This document shows positions 55,622 to 64,000 of a stretch of 64,000 bases of DNA, piece after piece. Source of the stretch: Neoscytalidium dimidiatum (lineage: Eukaryota; Ascomycota; Dothideomycetes; Botryosphaeriales; Botryosphaeriaceae); assembly GCA_037367355.1 (NCBI GenBank), contig CM074697.1:1922001-1986000 (forward strand), written 5' to 3'. Both the position numbers and the translations under genes were made by a program. The notes beneath the pieces were generated by a model that searched no databases, was not told the DNA's origin, and worked only from the letters and a program-made list of their open reading frames with translations. Position 1 is the stretch's first letter, and every line of letters begins with the position of its first letter.

Positions 55622-58600
55622 TCACTGATGATGATGCTGCTGCCCATGATGGTACATTCCGCTGCTCCCCAGTCCAAACGGCTCGAAAGCCGGCGGCGCC
55701 GCACCCACATGAATCCCCTCATCCAGATCCGGACTGACTGCAACACCGATGCCGTACCGCTCATTCAAAGCCATCTGCTCCTCATGATACGAATTGTCAC
55801 CGTCCGTCTCCTCGTCGTAATGGAAGCGGCTGGGGCTGAACGTGTTGTCTTCAGCGTCTTGATCGTACGCGCCCTTGTGCAGGAGGCCGCCGCGCGATCC
55901 GGGCGGGGTTGCCAGGTCAAAGTTGTTCGAGCCGGAGCGCTGCTTGCCCTGTTGGACACTGCTGAGAACAGGGAAGCCGCGAGCAGAGGAGAAGGAGCCG
56001 CGGGCGGTGCGGCTAGTCGATGGGGTCGGCGTGCGGCGGAACTGTGAGGCTGGAGGGGTCATAAGGCCAGCAAGGAAGCCGGCGGAGGGATTGTTCTGCT
56101 TGGAGGGAGTCTGCTCATGGTTGTCATTGCCTGAGGAGGAGCGGGAAAGCTTGCTGGCACCAGCATTCTCCCTGCCTCTGCGCCAGTTGCCGATCGCGGC
56201 GGCGAGCTGGGCAGCCTTGGGAGATGCAAAGTTGGAGAGGCTGGCAAGTGCCGGGAAGCTCTGACCACCGGTGATGAGGCGTTCCTTCTCCTGCTGTTCC
56301 ATCTGCAGATTCGTGCGGATGCGGATAGCAGCGTCGCGAACTTGCTCGCGGTCGAAAGCAGGCTGAGCCAGGGCGTTGATGAGGTCGGTGATGTCGTCGA
56401 CACGAACACCGAGGAGCTCGCGCAGCCATCCTATCTCCGTCTCCTTCTCCTTGAGCTTCGCCGGGGCATCGCCATCGAACTCTGAAAGCTTCTGCTCGAG
56501 AGACTCGATGCGCTCCTCACGCTCCTGAAGCTGCTCTTGAAGCACGGCGATGGATTCGCGGAGAGCCTGCGGCGAAACCTTCTCCGCAGCGCTTGGCAGG
56601 ACGGACTCTGCGGAAAGAGTGGGAGTCTTGGCAGACTGAGCGGCAACGGCGGCAGCATGAGCGGCGGACTTGGCAACTTCGAGCTTTTCTTCGAGGTGGA
56701 CGACCTTGTCTTGCAGGAACTCCACCTTCTCGTCGGCCAGAGACAGACGATCGTTGAGGTTCTGCTCGGTGTGTTGCTTTTCTTCGATGGCGTTGGCCAA
56801 GTCGCGGTTGTGTTGGCGGTGAAGGTCCTCGATCGTCTTCTCGTAGCGCTGCTGGTGGTCCTCGACCTTTTCGGCGAAACGCTTCTCGAGAGTGCTGATC
56901 TCCCTCTCGTACCGCTGCTGCTGCTCCTCCATAGCCTTCTCGTAGCGTTGTTGCTGCTCCTCCATGGCCTTCTCGTAACGGTGCTGCTGGTCCCTGAGCG
57001 CGCGGTCTCTGCCTTCGTGCGCCTCACGGAGAGCGTCGCGTTTGGCATCGGCTTCACTCTCAAGCAGCAGCTCGTGCCTTTCTTTCTCAGTGTCGCGATC
57101 CATGCGCAGCTGGTCGATCTCGTTGCGAAGCCTGGTGTTCTCACTCTCAAGCTCGGAACGCACAATGTTGACCTGGTTGTTGGCGGAATCGAGCTCAGCC
57201 TCCATGAGCATGCGGGTACGCTTGATCTCTGCGCGAGCAGCCTCCCTCGACTCATGGAATTCACGCTCGAAGCGCTCGGCCCTCTTCTGGTACTCAAGGC
57301 TCTCCAGACGTAGCTTGTTGATCGCCTCTTCCATGCCTGCATTATGCTTCTGAGTCTGCTCCAAGATGACCTTGAGGCGCATACCCTCACGCTCCTGCAT
57401 CTCAAGCCTCTCCATCTCCCTCTCAAGCCTCTCGCGAGTGCGAGCTTCAGCCTCGATCCTTGCACGAAGAGTCTCGTACTTCTTGACGTGGTCCTCCTCC
57501 TGCTTCTGCCAGCGGGCCTTCTCCTCTGCGACTTGGCTCGCAGCCGTCACCATATCCTTCTGCAGCTGATCAAGCTTGTGGCGCATCTTCTCGCGACCGC
57601 GGATGGATTCTTGATTCTGGGATTCCAGGGTGCTAATCGACCGGCGGAGCGTCTCGTTGTCCTCGTTGGCCTTGTTGATTTCATCGGACCACTTCTTACT
57701 GGACAGGCGGTACTCGTCAAGCGTAGCCTCGAGCGCCTCGTTCTGAGTCTCAAGCGTCACAAGCCTTCTGCGAAGCTCCTCTTGAGAAGCCTCAGAAGAG
57801 TTGAGCTTCATCTTCAGCTCGTGAGCTTCCTCGTTCAAAGCCCGAATCTTGTTGGCGTCGTCGCGACCCTGAGCACGAAGGAGGAGAAGTTCTTCCTCGG
57901 TAAGAGCCAGCTTGCGCTGGGCATCATCCTCAGAACGCTCGGCTACCTTCCGGCTCTCGATCGTGACTTCCATGCGTTGCTGCATCTCATCCAGCGTTCT
58001 TTCCAATTCGGTGATGCGAGCCGCAGCCTCGGCATTCGCCTCCGCCTGCTTCTTCTGAGCTAGGACGGTACTCTGACGGTTGAGGGCTTCTTCCATGATT
58101 TCACGGAAATCATCGAGCTGGCCAGTGGCGGCAGAACGAGCTATCGACATTTTCAGGTCCGCAAGGGCCTGGTAGAATTCAGCGATGTCGATTCCAGGAG
58201 ACTTGGAAGGCGCAGGAGGCATGGTTGCTTGCGATAGAGCCTCCACAACAGCGTTCTTGATCTTCTCCAGCTTACGATTCTTTCCAGGAGAGCGGTTGCG
58301 GTGATTCGAGGCGAGATCATCATCTTCGTCATCAGCATCGCTCTCACCAGGTTCGGCAGAGATGCTGCGGCGCCCGGTGCGACCGACACGCATCATAGCC
58401 ATGGCAGAGATGGAGTCTTTGATGTTGTGAATGCTTCTCTCGAGAGGACCAAGGCGGCTCTGCAGAACGTTGTCAATGATGCCATCCACACGAGAGTCAA
58501 AGAAGCCACGACGCGACTGGAACTTCTGTTCCTCTTCGGTCGTGACGATGTCATCCCAGTCGCTGACAGCAACATTAGTGGTGCCGAGCCTATGTACAGG

Positions 58601-61600
58601 CGATTCATAAGCCAGACCGGCCTTCGAGTCGCTAAACGGATCTTGACCGGACGAAGTTCCTCCATCGTTGTGAGCAGGAGCAAACAACCGCTGCGGCTGT
58701 TGAGGGGCAGGGCTAGAGGCCTCATTCCTAAACAAAGCCTGAGCAGGCCGCAGGTCGGATGCCGGCCTAGGCGGTGGGCTCGAGCGCGTCCATTGAGGAG
58801 ATTCCCTAATGATGCCGAACTCCGATCCCTGGTCATTCATCGCTCTCATGATTTCGTCGATCTCGTTGAACGTAGGCCTCTCCTCGTACTCGCTCTCCTG
58901 CGGCGCATTCTTGCCATTCTCCATAGCCGTCATGAACGAGCCGCCATCGCTGGGCTGGTAGCTGTTCGTGACAGCAGGGCTGGGGTTAAACTGGCGCAGA
59001 CCAGCGCCAGCCTGCTGCACCTCCTGAGTGTCCGTGGAAGGCTTCGTAACATGCATACCGAATTTGAAATCGAAAGGTTGCTGCGCTTCGTTGAGATCGA
59101 TGCTATTCTGGTTGCTGCGCTGGTGGCCCCTGTTGAACTCTGAGTCGATCTGCTGCTGGCCAACCCGGTGCTTGAAAGGCGTGGGCTGACGTGAGATACC
59201 GTTGGGAGTTGGAGTCTGATTTTCCTTGCCCTCAGGTATGGGGCTAGTCGAAGACTTGAAGTTAGATTGGCTCGCGTTCTGCGACTGCGTAGCATCACCG
59301 AGAGGCTGCGGAGGAGCATTCGAGGGAACAACACGGGGTGCAGCGAAAACAGGCTCAGCGTCACCGTCCTGGGCAGTCTGGCGAGCTCTCTTCTGACGCC
59401 ATTCTGCTTGTGCGGGCCGGCCTTGCTCATCGAATACTTCGTCCTCACTCTGGGCCTGCCTTTGCTGTTGTTGAAGATCGGGACGAATGATAGGAATTGC
59501 CTTGTTGCGCTTGGCAGGCTTGACAATGTCCTGTTCCTGGATATCGATGTTGAAGAGCTTGCCAGAATCTTGAGAAGACCCACCCTGCTGGGATACAGGA
59601 CCAGGCTGGAACGCGTTGGCATCTGGCTTGAATGCGGGACCCTGAGCAGCAAAGTCGAACGTAGAACTGGGCATCGCTGGCATGGATGGAACAACGGGTG
59701 GCTGAGGCAGACCCAAACCGCCAAGCTTGAACGACGGGACGAAACTTGGTACAGCAGCATGGAGTTTGGTGTTTCCACGGCTCGGAGGAGGCCGTTGTTC
59801 TGCAGGCTGCTGTTGGCCCATCTGCTGTTGAGGCTGGAAGTTTGTACCGAAAGTGAAGTTACTCGGGGTGAACTGTGCATCAGGGTTAAAGGATGCACCA
59901 GGATTGAACTTGAACTCGGGTGCTTGGACATTGAGCTTCGAGGTGTTGGAGCCCTGACTAGAGTGGCTGACATGAAGGCTAGTATTGACATTGGAGCTTG
60001 CAAAGGTGGTATGCGAAGACGAGACACCAGTGGACTGGTCGTTCTGGCCTTCGATGCTGGGATTGGTTTCAACATCGGAATCGTTCGTCCTCGAATCCCC
60101 ATGCTGTCCATGGAAGCCGCCATAGTTCTGCTGTTGTGAAAGCGACTCCTGCCTGCTCTGAGGTTGCTGTTGCATACCATTGGGGCCCTGCCACATTGAC
60201 GCATGCCCGTTTGTTTGTGTTGGCTTGCTGGGCGGACTGTGAACGCCAAACTTGTTGCTACTCCCGAACTCCCCGTCTTCGTCCAGTTGACGGTCGATGG
60301 CCTGCTCGAGATGGTACTCAGCGTCGCGGATTTCTCTCTCAAGGTTCTCGCTGATATTGTGGCGATGGCTACCACGAGGAGTGGGAACCACGATGTTCGG
60401 GCTGGGGCCGTTGTTTGTCTGTGCCGGAGTCTGGGGCCTGAGTTCTTCCTCAGCATCTTCCTCAGGCAGCTCCTCCAATGTGAGATGAGGTCGTGAGTTA
60501 AGAAGCTGCTGTTGCTGCTGCTGGAGGAGCTGTTGCTGCAATTGCTGCTGCTGCTGTTGCATCTGCGAGAACGTGTCGGTGGATTGAGGGAAGGGGTATT
60601 GCGCAGGTTGCTTCGCACCGCTGAAGGGCGACACAGGCGACATCATGTCTGGAGCCGGATTGCTGGTAGGGATGGCAGGCGAGCCACCACGAACTCCGCC
60701 ATTCTGAGCAAGGAACAGCGAGGGCGAGAAACTTGCGAATCCCGGAGGCGTTGGCTGCTGCTGGGGCAAGTTCGATGGAGAGGTAAACGTCGAGTGCCTG
60801 TGCAGGTGGCCGCTTGGTCGTTGATTCCCGAAGGGCGAGATCGGCGACGCAATCGAAGTCCTGGACATATGGCCTGGAATACCAGGTGACGGCCCGGAAG
60901 GAATCGAGAAGGGAGCGGAGAAAGTACCGAAACCCTGACTGCCGACGGAAATTGACTGCGGGGGCGGTGAAAACGCTAGACCGGCACCAGCAGGGTATTG
61001 CTGGGCAGACGCCGAACGAGACATTGGGTTTTCTACCACCTCCTCCTCGGCCGCGAGAGTCACGCCCAGCGCAGCAAGTTTTTGTTCCGTCAAAAATGCG
61101 ACATATCTGTCCCACTCGGCCTTGTCTGGGATGGACACACGAGTTTGATGTGTCGTTTGCCACCGTTCAACCTCCTCGGACGGATCTGGCCATATCTCCC
61201 GGTTCTGCGACAGGCCATGCGAAACGAAGCCATTCTCGTCGCTGGTATCAAACCCATTCACGTTGAACCCAGCCGCCTCGTACCCCTTCAGACGCTCCTC
61301 CACCTCTTCCCACGTCAAGGGCCGCGGCGGGCCACCTTCCTTTCCTCTCTGAAGGTCGTACGGTATTTGAATGACGATGTTCCTGTTTTTCCACAGCACA
61401 CGCTTCTTCGGTCGCTTCGGGGGATCAGCAGCCCTCACAGGTGCAGGCGCCGGTGCCGGTGCCGGAGCTGGTGCAGGATCAGCCTGTTTCGGCGTCGGCG
61501 GCGGCGGCGGAGCTTCATTGACCGGCGAAGGAGCTTTGGAAGGGACTCTTGGCGGGGGTGCTGGCTCATCTTTCGACGGCGGCCGGGGCAACGGCTTATC

Positions 61601-62641
61601 CTCTCCAGACTTCTCCTCCGGGCCGCCACGGCTCGCGAGACTTCTTGACTCCGCATCAAAGAGAACCTCCGCCTTCAATTCGCCGTCCTGGCCATCCGCA
61701 GGCTCATACTGCGGCGGCACTGGGCGGTCCATTGCGGGCGGGGTATCGGCGAACCTTGAGGCCATCATCTTTTCGAGCGTCTCCTTGCCCTTGAGTCCGA
61801 AATGGGCCCAAAAGTCCGCCTGCTTCAGGGTGAGGTTGTTCTTCCTCGACTTGTGGCCCTTTTTGGCCTTGCGCTTCCTGTCCTTGACCCTGGTCTGGCC
61901 GTCCCGGGAAGCCTCGCCCGCTTCTCCTTCTTCAGAATCCTCCTCGGTCGAACCGTCGCTCCACCAATTGGCCTTTTCCGACTGCCACTGGCCGGTCAGG
62001 AACTGTTTTATCCAGCCTTCGGTGGGCTCGCGGGGGAAGAAGAGCTGGGGGGACTGCTTGGCGGGGGCGCCGGGAGGAACGGGAGTCTTCTCGGCGGTCG
62101 AGTCCGGCCAGAACTTTGCGGGCTTGGTCGGGGTGGAGGGGTCGGAGTTGTTGCTGAGGAAGGGCAGGCGCTTGGGCAGCAGGTGCTCGAGATTGAACTT
62201 GAGCCTGGGCTCGCTGTTTTCCTCGAGGCGATTCGGGATCAGATGATCGAGACCGAAGCGCGGCGAGTCCTCGTCGTCGCGGTCGTCCGGGTCGGAGGCC
62301 CAGGTGTCCCTGTTGTGGCGGCGAGACTTGGTGCTGAACTCGGGCGGCGGCTGCTGGTAGGGCGAGCCCCAGCTGGCGGTGAAGAAGCGCGAGTCGTCGA
62401 CGGGACGGTTGGCAGCGGTGTGCGGCGTGCGAGGAAGGCCGCCCAGCGAGGGGAGCTGCGGGAGTGGGGGTAGCTCCGGACTCGAGTGGCCGAGGGTCTG
62501 GGTGGGCGAGGGCTCAGCAGAGGGGACGGAGTCGGCGGCGACCGCGGTGTCGACCTTGAGGGAGCGCGTCGGGCCCTCAGCAACGACAGCCGGCGGAGGC
62601 GATGAGCGGGGAGGCGGCGTCTGGATGCGTTGAGCTTGCAT
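55622..62641 (-). CDS. giant coiled-coil protein with polyQ, 2,339 aa
   Basis: A single uninterrupted frame of 2,339 codons, unusual here where most genes have introns. I do not recognise the protein. The first 400 residues are Pro/Ser-rich and disordered-looking with short ordered motifs (FGLDHLIPNRL and FNLEHLLPKRL; GWIKQFLTGQWQSEKANWW). A conserved-looking block at about 422-520 (RNIVIQIPYDLQRG, TWEEVEERLKGYEAAGFNV, WDRYVAFLTEQKLAALG) is the likeliest folded domain. Residues 600-1400 are Gln/Asn/Ser/Pro-rich with a polyglutamine stretch near 690-715. A long coiled coil spans about 1520-2060, containing RYEKAMEEQQQ tandem copies near 1885-1925. The C-terminus is His-rich. The design suggests a cytoskeletal, spindle-pole-body, septal-pore or polarity scaffold; which is not decidable here. 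Automatic annotation might label it myosin-like because of the coiled coil, but there is no motor domain. Confidence 0.85.
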   Translation of the reverse strand: MQAQRIQTPPPRSSPPPAVVAEGPTRSLKVDTAVAADSVPSAEPSPTQTLGHSSPELPPLPQLPSLGGLPRTPHTAANRPVDDSRFFTASWGSPYQQPPPEFSTKSRRHNRDTWASDPDDRDDEDSPRFGLDHLIPNRLEENSEPRLKFNLEHLLPKRLPFLSNNSDPSTPTKPAKFWPDSTAEKTPVPPGAPAKQSPQLFFPREPTEGWIKQFLTGQWQSEKANWWSDGSTEEDSEEGEAGEASRDGQTRVKDRKRKAKKGHKSRKNNLTLKQADFWAHFGLKGKETLEKMMASRFADTPPAMDRPVPPQYEPADGQDGELKAEVLFDAESRSLASRGGPEEKSGEDKPLPRPPSKDEPAPPPRVPSKAPSPVNEAPPPPPTPKQADPAPAPAPAPAPAPVRAADPPKRPKKRVLWKNRNIVIQIPYDLQRGKEGGPPRPLTWEEVEERLKGYEAAGFNVNGFDTSDENGFVSHGLSQNREIWPDPSEEVERWQTTHQTRVSIPDKAEWDRYVAFLTEQKLAALGVTLAAEEEVVENPMSRSASAQQYPAGAGLAFSPPPQSISVGSQGFGTFSAPFSIPSGPSPGIPGHMSRTSIASPISPFGNQRPSGHLHRHSTFTSPSNLPQQQPTPPGFASFSPSLFLAQNGGVRGGSPAIPTSNPAPDMMSPVSPFSGAKQPAQYPFPQSTDTFSQMQQQQQQLQQQLLQQQQQQLLNSRPHLTLEELPEEDAEEELRPQTPAQTNNGPSPNIVVPTPRGSHRHNISENLEREIRDAEYHLEQAIDRQLDEDGEFGSSNKFGVHSPPSKPTQTNGHASMWQGPNGMQQQPQSRQESLSQQQNYGGFHGQHGDSRTNDSDVETNPSIEGQNDQSTGVSSSHTTFASSNVNTSLHVSHSSQGSNTSKLNVQAPEFKFNPGASFNPDAQFTPSNFTFGTNFQPQQQMGQQQPAEQRPPPSRGNTKLHAAVPSFVPSFKLGGLGLPQPPVVPSMPAMPSSTFDFAAQGPAFKPDANAFQPGPVSQQGGSSQDSGKLFNIDIQEQDIVKPAKRNKAIPIIRPDLQQQQRQAQSEDEVFDEQGRPAQAEWRQKRARQTAQDGDAEPVFAAPRVVPSNAPPQPLGDATQSQNASQSNFKSSTSPIPEGKENQTPTPNGISRQPTPFKHRVGQQQIDSEFNRGHQRSNQNSIDLNEAQQPFDFKFGMHVTKPSTDTQEVQQAGAGLRQFNPSPAVTNSYQPSDGGSFMTAMENGKNAPQESEYEERPTFNEIDEIMRAMNDQGSEFGIIRESPQWTRSSPPPRPASDLRPAQALFRNEASSPAPQQPQRLFAPAHNDGGTSSGQDPFSDSKAGLAYESPVHRLGTTNVAVSDWDDIVTTEEEQKFQSRRGFFDSRVDGIIDNVLQSRLGPLERSIHNIKDSISAMAMMRVGRTGRRSISAEPGESDADDEDDDLASNHRNRSPGKNRKLEKIKNAVVEALSQATMPPAPSKSPGIDIAEFYQALADLKMSIARSAATGQLDDFREIMEEALNRQSTVLAQKKQAEANAEAAARITELERTLDEMQQRMEVTIESRKVAERSEDDAQRKLALTEEELLLLRAQGRDDANKIRALNEEAHELKMKLNSSEASQEELRRRLVTLETQNEALEATLDEYRLSSKKWSDEINKANEDNETLRRSISTLESQNQESIRGREKMRHKLDQLQKDMVTAASQVAEEKARWQKQEEDHVKKYETLRARIEAEARTRERLEREMERLEMQEREGMRLKVILEQTQKHNAGMEEAINKLRLESLEYQKRAERFEREFHESREAARAEIKRTRMLMEAELDSANNQVNIVRSELESENTRLRNEIDQLRMDRDTEKERHELLLESEADAKRDALREAHEGRDRALRDQQHRYEKAMEEQQQRYEKAMEEQQQRYEREISTLEKRFAEKVEDHQQRYEKTIEDLHRQHNRDLANAIEEKQHTEQNLNDRLSLADEKVEFLQDKVVHLEEKLEVAKSAAHAAAVAAQSAKTPTLSAESVLPSAAEKVSPQALRESIAVLQEQLQEREERIESLEQKLSEFDGDAPAKLKEKETEIGWLRELLGVRVDDITDLINALAQPAFDREQVRDAAIRIRTNLQMEQQEKERLITGGQSFPALASLSNFASPKAAQLAAAIGNWRRGRENAGASKLSRSSSGNDNHEQTPSKQNNPSAGFLAGLMTPPASQFRRTPTPSTSRTARGSFSSARGFPVLSSVQQGKQRSGSNNFDLATPPGSRGGLLHKGAYDQDAEDNTFSPSRFHYDEETDGDNSYHEEQMALNERYGIGVAVSPDLDEGIHVGAAPPAFEPFGLGSSGMYHHGQQHHHQ

Positions 62642-64000
62642 CCAACATCTAGTGCGGGCGCGGGACTATGTTTGGCGGAGCGGCGCCGCAATGGACGCGA
62701 CGACGACGAGCGGGATGCCGGGCTCGAGGGCGGGCGGGGAGGCGTTGTTGGTGGTATGCTGTCGCGTTCCTGGGGCGCGACTGTGGCTGCAAGGATGATT
62801 TTACACAAATACCTGCGGGCCCAGCGCACTCGTCACAACTAAGGGAACGCGCGTGGCAGTCAAAAGAGGGACATGGAGACGGCAGCAGTGACGGTACTCG
62901 CAGCTCCAGACGCGCGCAGACGGGCCGTGACCATAATTGACGGGGATGCGGAGATGGGGAGATGTGTTGGCCTGGCCGTCGAGGGTTGACGCGAACAACA
63001 GGCTGTTAAGGGGAGCTAGGCTGCTAGTCACGTTTTTTCCACCGCCTTGCCGGCTCCAGTGGGCTCTACGGCTCCGGGGGGCTCTAGGGCCTACTACGTA
63101 AGGCCCTAGGGCTCCAGGGCTCCAGGGCTCCAGGGCTCGCGGGCTCCAGCGCAGCGCGCACCCCGGGCGCGCGTCATGATTGGCAGCCCGCAGCCACTCT
63201 CTGCAACGAGCGGGAGCGGTCCGTCTCTCAACCACGCTTCCCTGCGCAACCCAAGCTCGCTGAAACGCGTCTGAGCTGGCACCTTTGGCACCCGCACGCC
63301 CGCATTGATGCTCATCAGCCTGCTGCTTAACGCCTGCTTGGACTCCGATCACGCCCTAAGCGAAATCAAGCCCACCCTCCCACCTGCATGTGCCCAATGC
63401 GATGCCCACCACGGCCGATCCGCTCGCACTACTCGAGCCGTCGCTGCTCCAAAATCGCTCCAATTAAACTCGTTGCGCCGTCCCTATCCACTCCATTTCC
63501 TCTATTCGCCCCAGTCTCAGGGCTTCCGCTTTGCTAACCCGATAATGGACGCCCCTCGAACCCCAGTGGGGTCCGGACATTTAGCAGCCCTGCCAGGGCG
63601 CCTCGGCTGTCGCTGCGCACTCATGTCATGCAATTAATGAGACGCCCACATGTCGGAATCCCCATTTCGCATCCTGACCGCACGAAACATTGACATGCAC
63701 AAGAAAGTGATACATTGCTAACGAGTCTTCCGGGCTAATTTCGACTAGCCATTGTGAGGCGTGCATCTTTACAGCGGAAGCGGGTAAAGGTGGCCGATTC
63801 AAAGGCCAATTCGTTGGGACGCAACGTTACTTGCACGGGATCATCAAAAGCCCCTTCGCATTTCTCTTCCCGTGTTTTTTGTTCCTTTTGACTCCAGGAT
63901 AATATTCCGGAACCAGAAGTCATCTTCAGGTAAACGTGACCACATTCCAAGATACTCTCGACCAGCAAAAGTATCGCCTCCAAGTATGCTTGATCCTTGG
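62642..64000. other. right-edge intergenic DNA
   Basis: The last 1.36 kb holds the promoter of the large coiled-coil gene and GC-rich DNA with a repeat and hairpin. Frames at 62801-63352 (-) and 63735-63983 (-) have no recognisable content; a gene may continue beyond the edge. Confidence 0.4.
63061..63146. repeat. GGGCTCC tandem repeat with a 9-bp-arm hairpin
   Basis: Units of GGCTCCA/GGGCTC recur from 63061 to 63146. Inside it, CTAGGGCCT (63084-63092) and its exact reverse complement AGGCCCTAG (63101-63109) flank an 8-base loop, a perfect inverted repeat. Confidence 0.8.

Noticed and set aside
1..64000. tRNA, rRNA or transposase genes
   Set aside because: Reading for T-loop GGTTCRA patterns with matching stems, rRNA-like blocks and transposase or reverse-transcriptase motifs by eye found nothing convincing; a tRNAscan or repeat search could still reveal some.

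Overview
The window looks like nuclear DNA of a filamentous ascomycete (Pezizomycotina, possibly Dothideomycetes; the class is a guess). Genes carry many short GT..AG introns, mostly 45-160 nt, on both strands. ATP-citrate lyase is split into two subunits encoded head to head, as is usual in ascomycetes. A laccase ends in the ascomycete DSGL plug, and there is a Zn2Cys6 regulator. All exon structures were assembled by hand from splice signals, reading-frame closure and family motifs; no alignment or transcript data were available.

Layout. 1-1849: AT-rich edge with one doubtful ORF. 1850-17393: mostly housekeeping genes: an Arg/Ser-rich DUF3824-type protein, a mitochondrial carrier of the PET8 type, ethanolamine kinase, a CLC chloride channel/transporter, an Lpx1-like peroxisomal hydrolase ending in QKL, and a multi-BRCT Rtt107/Brc1-like protein. 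18199-21231: a small one-helix protein and a membrane-anchored histidine-phosphatase-like protein whose RHG motif reads RTG. 22808-28198: divergent acl1/acl2. 28966-33139: DUF92/TMEM19 membrane protein, G-patch protein, small membrane protein and an SDR.

34468-41933 is the most accessory-looking part: a Zn2Cys6 factor, an anion:cation symporter-type MFS permease and a GH88-type unsaturated uronyl hydrolase lie together, suggesting a small unit for taking up and cleaving unsaturated uronic acid oligosaccharides. It is followed by about 5.9 kb without a recognisable gene. 47795-62641: a secreted Thr-rich protein, a laccase with a Ser/Thr-rich N-terminal linker, and a 2,339-residue intronless protein with polyQ and a long coiled coil. 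The right edge is GC-rich repeat-bearing DNA.

There is no clear evidence of a wholly new system. The best leads are the degenerate phosphatase, the uronide-utilisation trio, the giant coiled-coil protein, and the gene architecture (19- and 20-nt exons, stop-free introns of 3n length).
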